The position numbers were made by a program, and so were the translations under genes. The notes under the pieces were generated by a model. The model saw only the letters and a program-made list of their open reading frames with translations. It was not told where the DNA came from and searched no databases. DNA of 64,000 nucleotides, taken from positions 22,492,343-22,556,342 of the forward strand of contig OZ025242.1 of NCBI GenBank assembly GCA_964019155.1. The letters are read 5' to 3'. Positions 36,693-48,720 of this stretch are shown here, piece by piece. Positions within the stretch are counted from its first letter, which is position 1; every line of letters starts with the position of its first letter. Source of the stretch: Osedax fenrisi (lineage: Eukaryota > Annelida > Polychaeta > Sabellida > Siboglinidae).

Positions 36693-36752
36693 ACATATCC
36701 CCTACATATCCCCTACATATCCCCTACATATCCCCTACATATCCCCTACATT
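36693..36752 (+). repeat. Tandem repeat of CTACATATCCC, 5-6 copies
   Basis: Consecutive 11-12 bp units CTACATATCCCC directly beyond the right arm of the long inverted repeat. Confidence 0.85.
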
Positions 36753-36879
36753 CATTAGATAAACTCCGTCTATATATATATATATTAAGGACATTCATGT
36801 TCTTGTATATACTACGTGTACACGTAATATACTTATATATATATATTGTGGTTATGTGGGTATTTATATTATCAAATAT

Positions 36880-37120
36880 TTTATATAAAAAAGTTAAAAC
36901 ACTCCCTATATCCACAACTTGATTAATATGCATACATCCCGCAACTAACAGTAGTATCGAAATAACTGAAATAAATTTATGTTTGACGTAGTTCTATACA
37001 ATAATGTTTTCAATTCTGTATTAAATCACATTATATAAATTAGATTTCACTCGCTGCATATATATGTATAGTATTTGAAACCAACATATCATAGTGTTTT
37101 GTTATATATTAGCATAGTTG
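36880..37120 (+). repeat. Dispersed repeat, partner of 45530-45755
   Basis: It shares AACACTCCCTAT, TGATTAATATGCATACATCC, CGCAACTA, CAATGTTTTCA and TGTTTTGTTATATATTAG with 45530-45755 (direct). Probably part of a MITE-like family; see 45510-45975. Confidence 0.6.
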
Positions 37121-37207
37121 GCATTGTGAGGTTTTTAGTTTTTTGCCAAATGATAAATTAAACAGCATTTATTCTATTATATAATATAATTTATATTATA
37201 TACACTT

Positions 37208-37395
37208 ATAAATCATTTTAAACCTTCAATTTTATTATATAAATAATTAATTAAGCTAACCTTATTTTTTAATGAAGGTTTTTTGCTTAAATATAAATTA
37301 TAATTATTATATTATATACATTTTAATTCACAATTAAACTTTAATTATTAGAGTATATTATTTGTATACTTATATATTTTTTTTAATATTAGTTT
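37208..37395 (+). repeat. Anonymous direct repeat, copy 1
   Basis: Nearly identical to 39776-39985: CATTTTAAACCTTCAATTTT, then ATAATTAATTAAGCTAACCT ... ACAATTAAACTTTAATTATT. Non-coding. Confidence 0.75.
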
Positions 37396-37453
37396 TTTTG
37401 CTCTTTTATATAAATTAAATAGCTATTATATTCTATTATTATTTTATTTTGTT

Positions 37454-37664
37454 GGAGTCCTTTTATACCACCCTGGAAATTATATGAAGTTTTCACTTAT
37501 AACCATATGGCTCTAATTTCCCTTCAAAGCCGCTCTCATTAATGCATCCATGGTTTTAACAAGATCTGATTATTTATTTATACACACTTATATAAGATCA
37601 CTTTTAGATAATATGTTAAGACCCATTTTAATGGTGCAGACAAGGCTCGAACCCGTGTCTTACT
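37454..37664 (-). repeat. SINE-like dispersed repeat, copy 4 (most complete head)
   Basis: The minus strand reads, from the head: ACACGGGTTCGAGCCTTGTC, which contains GGTTCGAGCC, a perfect tRNA B-box consensus (GGTTCGANNCC). Then come AAAATGGGTCTTAACATATT, GAGAGCGGCTTTGAAGG, ATGGTTATAAGTGAAAACTT, and an A-rich tail (CTCCAACAAAATAAAATAAT). B box near the head plus A-rich 3' end is the layout of a tRNA-derived SINE. I could not place a convincing A box. Confidence 0.65.
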
Positions 37665-38544
37665 ACTTATATAATATATCTATATTGTATAATTTATATA
37701 CAATAATAATTATTATTATAATACCAAATGTATTGAGTTTAAATGTACTTAATAGTTTTCAGTGAGAACTTTTCACATGGAAATAATTAGTTACATAATA
37801 TCAGTGTTCCATATATGTAAAATTATTTAGTATATATTTTATTAAAATAATGCATACATTTAATAATTAAACATTAAATATATTTATATAGAATATATCA
37901 ATTGACAAATAAAATTCTAAGAAAATACAGATATACACACTTTTTATACATAAATATTTATATATAATAAAATGTATACAATATAAATGTATATCATACA
38001 GTATATGTATTTAGGCTTCACTTTAATTGATTAAAAGTAATTATACACATTTTTTTAATATTGATTTTTTCAATAATATTTATATAATTCTACACAATTT
38101 TTCATCTATGAAAAAACAATGAATAAACCTATAAAAACTAGGAAAAAATATGGTGTAAAAAAGAATTTTTGCCAACTGCATACGACTAATTTGTATATCC
38201 CAGATTTATAAGTATTAATAAATAATATATTACATAATATTAGTTTACGACTTCATTATTTAACCGTTAATAGTGATATTATCATTAGTATTTATATAAA
38301 AGGTAGTATATATATAAATATTATATGTATTATTACATTACTATAATAAATATATTTCATTATAATTATAATTATATATATAATATAATTATAATATTAC
38401 TGTAATCTTAATTTTATTTATAGTAAAACTGAAATACAAAATTTTATGTAAAAAAATAAAATATTCCATTCACAAGATATGATATATATGATTTGAAATC
38501 CCTATTGCTAACCGATATGAATATTTTGTACGTATTCATAATTA
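37665..38544. other. AT-rich spacer, no gene seen
   Basis: No coding frame or motif recognised. Confidence 0.4.
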
Positions 38545-39206
38545 TACGAATTTCAATTTATACCAACTAATACAGAAATGGTACATACACGTCTGACGTG
38601 GTATCCTGCCTATTATCCAGCAGAAAACTGAACAGTGTAATCCGAATATGCCTTGATCCGAACTATGGCCATACTATTCAAAGAAAGCCCTGGATGAAAA
38701 CCTACCAGCTACATCTTAACCAGGTTTTTTTTTTGAACGCGAATTGTATTGGTCAATTCACCTAGATTAAAATATATTATGCATCATTTATTTCATCATG
38801 TTCCTAATAATATAATTGTATATATATAATATGTACTTATATAAAATAACATGTCATATTGCTAACATTATGAAAAATATACTTGTATTTATATTTTTAT
38901 CTAAAAAGCTTATAATATTTATAAGATTTTCAAATGATACCAACTAATACAGCAATGGTACATGAAAGTCTGACTTGGTATCCTGCCTATTATCTGCAAA
39001 GAAATCTGTAACCTACCAGCTACATCTTAACCAGGTTTTTTAAACGCGAATTGTATTGGTCAATTCACCTAGATTAAAATATATTATGCATCATTTATTT
39101 TGGCATGTTCCTAGTAATATAATTATATAGAATTTAAATATATTATATATATATAACATATACTTATATTTACTTTCATTTATAAAATAACATACCATAT
39201 TGCTAA
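38545..39206 (+). repeat. Tandem duplication of about 377 bp, two copies
   Basis: The block starting TACCAACTAATACAG at 38561 recurs at 38938. Both copies contain GTGGTATCCTGCCTATTAT or a one-base variant, TACCAGCTACATCTTAACCA, then GGTTTTTT, CGCGAATTGTATTGGTCAAT and TCACCTAGATTAAAATATAT. The second copy has a deletion after GCCTATTATC. Non-coding. Confidence 0.85.
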
Positions 39207-39775
39207 CTTTTTTAGAACATTGGTCTATTTTTAATGCCCAATATCGCATATAATTATAGCCGATCACACCAGAACTGCCCTATATTTATGTTCGGCAATA
39301 TATGGTTATAAAATTCGGACCGATATATGGCTGTATTTTATTGTGTGTTCGCAGCTTAAGCCTCGAGCAACCTAACTATAATATAGTTACTATATTCAAT
39401 AGTTACTATATTCAATAGTTTATTTAGTAGATATTTATTTTCAATATAACTATTATTTAATTTTTACAGAATCTGTTCACAATGTTTCAAAAGAACACAG
39501 TAATGCAGTTATTGGAGATATTATTGGTCAATATATAATACTAATCAAGAGAGAAAAGAAAGAAAAATTAATATATAAAACCAAATATGTTTTTAAATGA
39601 CTTGGTTAGTCTGTTTTACAAGTTATTTTAAAAACATGATTTCTTTCACCTTGTTTACTGGGTATATAGAATGCCATTATTGATAAATGCCCAGCTAATG
39701 TTATCATGTATAAAATATTTGTTTAATATTTTATTGTAATAAATCATAAACCATCATTTATATTTTATGTATACT
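39207..39775. other. Spacer, no gene seen
   Basis: A mildly GC-richer patch at 39235-39370 has inverted words (CCGATC, ATATATGG). TTGTTTACTGGG near 39648 resembles the right end of the CCCAGTAAACA-type MITEs, but no left end was found. Confidence 0.35.
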
Positions 39776-39985
39776 ATCATTTTAAACCTTCAGTTTTATT
39801 ATATAAATAATTAATTAAGCTTACCTTGTTTTTTAATGAAGGTTTATTGCTTAAATATAAATTAAATGACATAAATTATAATTATTATATTATATACATT
39901 TTAATTCACGATTAAACTTTAATTATTATTTAATTATTATTTTAATTGAGTATATTATTTTTATACTTATATATTTTTATCTATG
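39776..39985 (+). repeat. Anonymous direct repeat, copy 2
   Basis: Partner of 37208-37395. Confidence 0.75.
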
Positions 39986-40609
39986 AGTATCTATTTTAGT
40001 TAATATTTATACAATTAATAGTTTTGTTAATTGCATCCCAGTCACAGTATATAGATAGTATATAGATGGTTAAATATCATATAAATTAAAAATAAATATT
40101 ATTCCATAAAACTATCATTTACTTATGTAATTTAGTATCTATATATATAAATCACATAAAAATATATTTTTATGACCCTACTATATTTAAAAAAGTAGAA
40201 ACATTTTTAATTTTTATATAATATGAATATAGTAATATTTATTATAGTACATTATTATATAGATACTATTATATATTATAACATCATTATAATCATTTAT
40301 AAATGTAATGTGATAGATAATAAATAAGCTTATAAAAGTTAAGAAATAATTATTACAAATATACTATACAATTTTAAATGCATATTACCCTGTGATACAT
40401 ATTTGCAATCTAGGTGCATTCATTGTTCTATAGGAAAATCTATTTGATATTTTTTTATAATTTGTATTGATTTATAGAAAATATATTTATATAGATATCA
40501 TTACAATAGAATATTATAAAAATAATATTTCATAAGTTGATTTATAAATATAAATTAATTATAATTAATAATTTTTTAAAATTATATATATTATTAGATA
40601 TATGTATAA

Positions 40610-40668
<59 letters not shown>

Positions 40669-41629
40669 GAATGTTCTATTGTAATATTGTTGTACTATAT
40701 AATTGTATACTTAAACAAATTAACTCAATTCAGATAATAGTTCTATTGTGAAGTATTCTGAATAGACATATATTTTCATATATCTATAACTATACATTGT
40801 ATTTTGAAAACATCTAGTAAATGTTTTATCAGTGTGTACACTGTGATAGGGCTTTAATAATATGTTTCTTACATATAAATTTCTACAATATAATTAAGAT
40901 TTATCAATACATTATTACAAGCAAATTATATGAAGTACATATGTAATAAATCCTATAAAATGTATTGTAAAATGAAATAAATATCTAACAATAGTTTAAA
41001 ATATGGTAGGCATTCTATTATTTAAAACATTCAATATTTGAAAGCTATAATATAATAATACACAATATTGTGTATTATAATTATATATTGTACTTATAAG
41101 AATCTAATAATATAATAATGAAAATGTAGATTCAATTTAGTTTTAATAATGTTAAACTGATGCTTATAATTATATATATATATTAGTAATGTATTAATAA
41201 TAATAGTAATGTATTACAAATTAAATTAATATTTGAATGTAAAATACAAGCATATCATTGATATGATATCAACATTATCATGTAATGTGAATACTATTGA
41301 ATGGCTAATTTAAATTATAATTTGGATATTTCTATAATTAAGATACCCTCATATTATGTTATACTATAGATTATATATGGTTATTTGATATAGATATAAC
41401 ATATATTGTAAAATAATACAACCATGACAAAGAAAATATGTATTAATATAATAATATCAGATAATTTGATTAAAGTCTCTTCTCGGCTAGAGCTTGTATG
41501 TCAGTGCAGTTTCAGTAGAATTTAAAGGAAGATATGCACTTTGGTATATGTAAGGAATGTTATGAGTCGTTATATACTTAGTTAGTTTCTTTGATACTAT
41601 CCTCTCATATTAGAATAAAGTAATGTATT
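39986..41629. other. AT-rich spacer, no gene seen
   Basis: Apart from a 50-bp (AT)n run at 40612-40665, nothing recognised. Confidence 0.4.
40612..40665. repeat. (AT)n microsatellite
   Basis: Pure AT dinucleotide run. Confidence 0.95.
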
Positions 41630-41835
41630 AGTGGCATTTTAAGCCATAACTTGTATTTAGATGATATGTTAGTGGTGAGGAATGCACAAAACCCATAACC
41701 TTTATTTAATAGACAGAGTGATGGGTATAATAACCATCATATTATATTCATAACATTGTTATGGGTAATAAACCCATTATTATTATTTAAGGTACTTAGT
41801 TATGGGTTAAATAAATATTATTTTTTACAGAAACA
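41630..41835 (+). repeat. Single diverged copy of the 155-bp GGTTATGGGTA repeat
   Basis: It shares AAGCCATAACT, GGTGAGGAATGCACAAAA, GGGTATAATAACCAT, GTTATGGGTAATAAACCCAT and ATTTAAGGTACT with the tandem array at 44276-44866, including its ending TAAATAAATATT then TTTTTTACAG. Confidence 0.75.
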
Positions 41836-42661
41836 TTCATTATAAATTATAATTTATAATGAATACATAATTGATTATGTATGTAATGATTTATAATTAT
41901 GAATGATAATGTATTATGTTGTATCATAGATTACAAGTAAAATATCGTAAATATATATGAAATAGTAAATTAATATATATATATATATATATAAATAATA
42001 TGATCATTTAAAATCTATGAACATTAATTTGTAATCAAATTAATATAATATAAATAATTGCATATATTATTAAAATACACTTTAAAAGAGTATATATAAT
42101 ACTTGAGAATATTAGTGATATACCTTACCCTACATGTAGAGCTTGTCCGGCAGTTTTAGACTATCTTCCTCTAACCATCTCTATATTTCATCGACTTTTT
42201 TATATCGTATACATCACATAGTGTACCATCCATAAGTTGTTCCTGAGAGATCGTCCTTTTTTCCAACAGTACCCAGAAAAATAGCACGTAGAATTCGAGT
42301 GTAATTTCTTGTATTATTTTAAGTATTTTTCAATCTCTTTTGTTAGATTCCAGCTAACATAATTGATTCACACTTAATCTTAAAAAGTTTCTTTTCATTT
42401 TATCATGTAGTCTTGATCTAAATATGATTTTATCTCATTTAAGACTTCTCAGATGTTAACTAATCTGATATTGATATATTTTTCTGTTGACTGAATGTAG
42501 CTTCCAAGATACTTAAAATCAGAAACTTCTTTAATAGTATTACCGTTTAGGTTTTTGATAACTTAATTTTTTCCTTGATTTATATATCCTACTGATGAAT
42601 TCCATCTTTCCAGTATTTATAGCCCAATTTCTTTTACATTATGTTACATTTTATGTACAAT

Positions 42662-42973
42662 CCAGCAAACAGTAATAACCTCATAATAGTAACATAATAT
42701 ATCTAATAGCCTCAAATGTTTACATTGTGCCCTTATGCTGCTATTAGGTTGCATATGTTGCCATTAAATGTCTATTATGCTGCTATTAATTTGTTATGCT
42801 ATTATGCTGCAATTAATTATAAAGTATATTGTGCTGTTATTATGTTGCTATTCTAGTATAAAAGTAGCATAATAGCATGACAAATTAATAGAAGCATAAT
42901 AGCACAATGTGTACATTTGAGGCTATTATATATACTATTATGTTGCTATTATGAGGTTATTACTGTTTGCTGG
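42662..42973. mobile_element. Palindromic MITE 1 (CCAGCAAACAGTAATAACC ends)
   Basis: Ends: CCAGCAAACAGTAATAACCT and its exact reverse complement. The whole 312-bp body is built from inverted modules of TATTATGCTGCTATT / AATAGCAGCATAATA type, plus CCTCAAATGTTTACATTGTG against CACAATGTGTACATTTGAGG. Inserted in the RTE-like LINE. Confidence 0.85.
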
Positions 42974-43397
42974 GAAGTATTATTAATTCATTGGTTTTAT
43001 AAGTTACTATAACTAGTTCATCCGCATAGTCAACATTTATAATTTATATTGCTGGTTATCCTTTGCTCCTTCTCTCAATGAGGGTAAACAAATATCAATA
43101 TTTCGGTAACTTTCTAAAATGTATTCAAAACATAGTCAAGACAATTTATGAACAGAAAAGGGGCTAGTGTATCACATTGAAAAACTCCAATAGATATTTT
43201 TATAAATTCAATATCTCCATCATCAGTTCTCACAATAGATTTAGTTAGTTTGTATGTTATTATAATCTCATCTGGTATACCATATATGGTGCGTATATGC
43301 ATTATGTATCTCTACCATCTTTCCTCGATGTATGGAATCGAAAGCTTTGGAGAAATCGATAAAAAGGTAGTAGCTGTTAAAGTAATGTCACGTAGTT

Positions 43398-43840
43398 CCC
43401 AGAAAATAGTAATAACCGCATAATAGTAGCATAACAGCATATGTAATAGCCTCAAATGTTTACATTGTGCTATTATGCTGCTATTAAATGTATATTATGC
43501 TGATATTAATTTGTCATGCTATTTTGCTGCTGTTATACTGCTATTTAAGGTCTATTATGCTAATATTATGCTGCTATTAATTTTAAAAGTATATTATGCT
43601 GCTATTATGCTGCTGTTATTAGAATAGAAGCTTAATAGCAGCATAATATACTTTTAAATTAATAGCAGCATAATATACTTTAAATAGCAGCATAACAGCA
43701 GCAGAATAGCATGACAAATTAATAGCAGCATAATATACATTTAATATCAGTATAATAGCAGCATAATAGCACAATGTAAACATTTGATGCTATTACATAT
43801 GCTGTTATGCTGCTATTATTATGCCATTACCCTTGCTGGG
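43398..43840. mobile_element. Palindromic MITE 2, same family
   Basis: 443 bp starting CCCAGAAAATAGTAATAACC and ending ATGCCATTACCCTTGCTGGG. The same module set as MITE 1 is expanded, with extra TATTATGCTGCTATT / AATAGCAGCATAATA modules on each arm. It interrupts the same LINE. Confidence 0.85.
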
Positions 43841-44119
43841 TTGTTTCTATAGCTCAGATATCCCTTCTTTGGTATGGGTATTATACTACTATTATTCCAT
43901 ATATCGATATGTTATCGGTTATAGAAACGGTATTTATGAATAATAATAGTAATTACATATATGTTTTCAATATTTAAATATATAAATTTATTCAAATGAC
44001 TATCTATATTTTCAGATATAAATATATAGAAGTAAATAATATTCAGCTACAAATATATACATGCAATATATATATATATATATATATATATACTATAGTA
44101 GATTAATTTATAAAATATA

Positions 44120-44268
44120 AGGTTGAATCATAATTATGTTCGTTCAACCTTTTTATTAAAAGGTTGAATGGAGAGTATATTGTTGACTCAACCTTTTACA
44201 AAGGTTGAATAGGTAAATAGAGCATTCAACCATTTTATTTCCTTGATTCAACCTTTTATTTTTAACAA
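44120..44268. mobile_element. Small foldback element made of AAGGTTGAAT modules
   Basis: AAGGTTGAATCATAAT at the left and TTGATTCAACCTTTTATTTT at the right are inverted. Between them AAAGGTTGAAT and ATTCAACCTTTT alternate about every 25-30 bp. Confidence 0.65.
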
Positions 44269-44275
44269 TGTAATT

Positions 44276-44866
44276 AATGAATGGCGTTATGGGTATAATA
44301 ACCATAATAGTATTTTGTTAATATGGTTATGGGTAACAAACCCATATTCATTTTTATGTACAAAAACCATAACTGGTATTTATATGCAAGGTTAGGGGTG
44401 AGGAATGCACAAAAACCATAACCGCTACTTAATGAATGGCGTTATGGGTATAATAACCATAACAGTATATTGTTAATATGGTTATGGGTAACAAACCCAT
44501 ATTCATTTTTATGTCCAAAAACCATAACTGGTATTTAGATGCAATGTTAGGGGTGAGGAATGCACAAAAACCATAACCGCTACTTAATGAATGGCGTTAT
44601 GGGTATAATAACCATAATAGTATTTTGTTAATATGGTTATGGGTAACAAACCCATATTCATTTTTATGTACTAAAACCATAACTGGTATTTAGATGCAAG
44701 GTTAGGGGTGAGGAATGCACAAAAACCATAACCGCTACTTAATGAATGGCGTTATGGGTATAATAACCATAACAGTATATTGTTAATATGGTTATGGGTA
44801 GTAAACCCATTACTCTTATTTAAGGTACTAGGTAATGGGATAAATAAATATTTTTTTTTACAGTGT
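44276..44866 (+). repeat. Tandem array, 155-bp unit, about 3.5 copies
   Basis: ATGGCGTTATGGGTATAATA begins at 44281, 44436, 44591 and 44746, exactly 155 bp apart. Each unit contains the inverted pair GGTTATGGGTA / TACCCATAAC-like words and GGTGAGGAATGCACAAAAAC. The array ends ATTTTTTTTTACAGTG. Confidence 0.92.
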
Positions 44867-45509
44867 ATCACTATAGTACTAATCTAGTAGATATGATATA
44901 TGTTTTGTAAACAAATATCATAAAAAATGAGAGAACAAATTGTGGTTTATTTTATATACCATTTTAAAAAATATTGATTTTTTCTCAACAAATATAGTAA
45001 AAGTTGTATAAATATTATATTTTTTTAATTTTACCTTTAATATTATTTAGAGATACAAATAAATTGTAAAAAAATGTCGTTCATATATTTGAGTTTTTAA
45101 AAAAATCCTAGAAAAGTCGTTAATTTGATTTCATTTATAAGAGAAAAAATTTAACAATTTAATTTTTTTTTATTTTCTATAATTATTACATTTATTACAT
45201 TTATGCAATAAAATGTATCAATACAAAAAAAGTATTAGTAGGCTAAAAGTTTAATCATTAAATTCCCATTTTAAATTTCATATTCTCTCCATGTTAAACT
45301 TATAGGAATTACCGCGAGCCCTATTGTAGTCAAAAATTAATTAAACAAATTTTGTTTTATTTATAGACATACTTTTTTATTCTGAGTTTACGAATATAGA
45401 AGGAGCCATATACAGCAGAATGATCACTCTTACCACTCTTACCATTGTACGGCGTACACAACTATATCATTTATATGTGCATTTATCTTTAACGTTATGA
45501 AATGATATA
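44867..45509. other. AT-rich spacer, no gene seen
   Basis: Nothing recognised. Confidence 0.4.
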
Positions 45510-45975
45510 TTAGTATCAAATATCGAAGCAAAGATATAACACTCCCTATCTACGCAACGTGATTAGTATTCATACATCCCGCTGCTAGTAGCAGTGTCGA
45601 AATCGATTTAGTTTTTCCGCGATTTGCATACTACAATGTTTTCATTGATCTATTAAATTACATGCAATATAAATTAGCTGTTATTCGCCACATATATGTA
45701 TATATATATGTATAGCATTTAAAACCGACAACTCAGATTGTTTTGTTATATATTAGTAATGAACGCTTAGGTGTCATAATAAAAATAATAATTTAAAGCA
45801 TATTAGTTTTCATTTTAAAAATGAATAATTTGATACGAATTTACATTATACAACACATAGTTCGGAAAATTGACCCTCTATAGGTGGCGCTGTTGGTTTT
45901 GGTATACAAAATTACAGAATTACACTATTTCGCGTGAGTGTTATATCTTTCCTTAGAAAAATCGTTGATAGAATG
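45510..45975. mobile_element. Probable MITE with AAAGATATAACACTC inverted ends
   Basis: The left end has CGAAGCAAAGATATAACACT then CCC. The right end (45930-45975) reverse-complements to AAGGAAAGATATAACACTCA. Related blocks occur at 36880-37120 and (inverted) 26336-26450. Non-coding. Confidence 0.6.
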
Positions 45976-46169
45976 AATAATTGTAATTTACGTAGGTATA
46001 CTCATAGAGAATGAAGTTCTCTATGGGTATACTATTGTTAATATGAATTAATTCGAATTAATACGATTGTATTAATAAATATATCGTATTCTATAGTTCA
46101 CTAAAATACAACAGCCGTGAGACCGCTCCAGCAACATTTTCTTTATTTTATAATTTATGTTTGCTACTT

Positions 46170-46200
<31 letters not shown>

Positions 46201-46255
46201 CTATATCTATATTTATATTATCAAATTATAAGAACTGATATATAACTAGAAAAAA

Positions 46256-46495
46256 ACGTACATAACTCTGTATAGGTAAATGAAATGATAAAAATCAAAT
46301 AGAACGCACATAATCTATCACTAATATAATCGAATGTTATTGGAATTTCCTTATAGCTAAATATAGAAATGTTATTTCTATATTCTCTCTATTATCTTTG
46401 GCTATTTTTAATTTTAATCTTCGTGTTTATGAGTATAATAATGATTATAAATGGCATATGTCAGGCATCGAGTTACACGAGTGTGATTAATATAT
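46256..46495 (+). repeat. Anonymous dispersed repeat, copy D
   Basis: Close match of 13168-13395 over about 235 bp; see that entry. Confidence 0.75.
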
Positions 46496-46620
46496 ATTGA
46501 TATAAAAACATAGTTAGGTTTAAGTAGGTTTAGTTATTTAACTACGATGTAATATCTATTTGATAAATATTATATTATCGAATGTTAATTTATTCTATAT
46601 ATATATATATATATATATAT

Positions 46621-46733
46621 GCTTATACATGTAAATGCAGATAGTACTTTGGTACGTTGAGAGTTTTCCATTTTTGTAACATTACCAACGTACCATAATA
46701 CCATGTGCATTTATGTACATGTATAAGCATACA
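46621..46733. mobile_element. 113-bp hairpin element
   Basis: GCTTATACATGTAAATGCA and GGTACGTTG on the left pair with CCAACGTACC and TGCATTTATGTACATGTATAAGC on the right. The whole segment can fold into one hairpin around a loop near 46670. Length fits a tiny MITE. Confidence 0.7.
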
Positions 46734-48258
46734 GATTGGACGTTGGTACGTTACGAAGAATGCGTACTGACTTGGTACGTTTGTTTGTTACAAAAAGCGG
46801 CGTCTCGTTCGTCACAATAAAAGTCACCTCACGGTGTTTATCACATCCTGTTAATCGTGTTTTGTTATCCACTACAGATGTAAACTATCCTATGACCTTC
46901 ATCGGTATATCGGCCACCAGAAGTTATTCCATCTCGAGTAGACCACATAAATAATATCCCATTTATAGTGATTTAAATCACTGGTTAGTTCGTGCATTTT
47001 TCAAACACCCTTTAAGTCTGCCCCGCTTAGGGGAGCTCATTATTTATAATGTAATTGTCACATGATTTAAATATAGGTAATAGCGGTATTTTTTCTATAG
47101 AAAAATATTTATAGTCATTTTTAAAAGCTATTACGTATGTCGAATACTACATATTAACAAAAAAAAATTATACCATTGTGACAGAAATACTCCAAATATT
47201 AAATGATAAACGAGGCAGAAATTTTCAACAAACAAAATTACTGAGCCGAACCGGCTTAGTGTGCGGACGTTACATATATCTACGGTTGTGACACTTATTG
47301 ACAATTTAATTATCTTCTTGATTTACTTTGTTTTCTCCTAGGTTGCCACTGTGTTTATCGTCATTTGTACCGTTATTAATGTTGATGTCGTGGTTGTCAA
47401 TATTGTATTTAATTAAGTATCTTACTTAACTAAACCATCCGGATAAAAATGATGGTACGAGTGGTCATTTATAATGCGGGCATCGACCGATCCGACATCG
47501 TGAATTTCATATTATGAGTCATGTGTTCTTTATGTTGACTCATTGATAATCGTTTTGCCCATCTCCGCTCCGAACGTTACGTATCGGTCGATATGCTAAC
47601 GTTAGTAGATCGTTTATAACACGCGATCTTCATCCGCTCCTGACCGTTGGTTAGCTACAGTGACGGATCCGCTACAGTGCAAGTATCCCCGTCAATTGTC
47701 TTAGTCCACTTGCTGAAATTGTTACCAGGGAGTGGCACGAGGGCAATGGCAGTTGAGAGAGAAGTGTGCTAAACTATGTAACCATTCTTTGGAGGACTAT
47801 AATGTATTTGGTTAGAAAATGTATGATCAATCCTCCCTCTCTAGCCCCCTAGTAATAATAGTAATATTAATAACCATTATAATAATACTATAAATGATAA
47901 TAATAACTTAGGGTAGCGAAAAAATATTATTATAATAATAGAGGTAACTAGATATATTGTATTGTAAAGAGTTTTTAATTTGTGATTTTAATACATTATA
48001 ACAGGTGTCCAGTTTTAAAAACTGTATTTAATCAAATGTTCAAGAGCTTATCAAATCTCACAAACGATACTTTTGTAGTTTTAGCAGAGTTTACTTGATA
48101 GTCAGTTGTTTGTGGATACATGAATTATGGATATAGTCACATTTAGTAATGGATATAATTCTATATAATAGAAGGAGATACTATAGTTGTATAGATACGT
48201 GATGGAGATACTATAGTTGTATAATTAATACCGTTGGATATATCACTGTATACACTGT
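46734..48258. other. GC-richer region, unidentified
   Basis: 46736-46954 has a 72-codon open plus-strand frame with no recognised motif. 47270-47800 is GC-richer (CGATCCGACATCG, CATCCGCTCCTGACCG) but broken in all frames I read. Could be old transposon sequence. Confidence 0.3.
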
Positions 48259-48259
48259 T

Positions 48260-48446
48260 AAAAATATTTAACAGCGAGTGCTTTTTTAGGGTGTACGTAG
48301 TGTCCCCATAGCCCTACCCTAATTAGGGTACAATTTGAATAAATACGATCACCACCCTAAAAATGATCAAACTGTGCCCTAAAGAATTGTAGCTGGTTGT
48401 ACCCTAATTATATGATACCGTGTACCCTAATGCAATTGTATGATAT

Positions 48447-48493
<47 letters not shown>

Positions 48494-48720
48494 ATAATTG
48501 AATTGCATGATATGTAAATATAATAGTACATTTAATAATATAATATTTAACATAGATGTACCCTAATAAATATATAGAGTGTACCCTATTGCAGTCAGTT
48601 ACCATAATATTTATATATACCCTAATACATATATATATATATATATTTTACCCTAGTGATTTTAAAAGTCGTGTACCATATTGTTAACCTCGCTGATTGG
48701 TTAAAGGGTGTCCATATTAA
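48260..48720. repeat. Cluster of irregularly spaced TACCCTAAT words
   Basis: TACCCTAAT or close variants occur about ten times, with TTAGGGTA in inverse near 48290-48330 and an (AT)n run at 48449-48490. Spacing is irregular, so this is not a telomeric tandem array. The left end reads CACTGTTAAAAATATTTAAC. Confidence 0.6.

Larger units (their letters stand above)
42120..43935 (-). mobile_element. RTE-like LINE fragment, minus strand, split by two MITEs
   Basis: Read on the minus strand: IIPIPKKGYLS (43910-43865), then a MITE (43840-43398), then the motif-A region (FLSIDFSKAFDSIHRGK near 43380-43320), GIPDEIIITYKLTKSIVRTD, GVFQCDTLAPFLFINCLDYV (43205-43130), then a second MITE (42973-42662). 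A decayed C-terminal part follows to 42120, including a KYLGSYIQST-like stretch near 42505-42480. Motif spelling is nearly that of the plus-strand copy at 22040-23000. The Gly of 'QGDTLAP' is Cys here. Multiple stops. Confidence 0.75.

Noticed and set aside
48260..48720. An interstitial telomere array
   Set aside because: The CCCTAA-containing words are widely and irregularly spaced rather than tandem.
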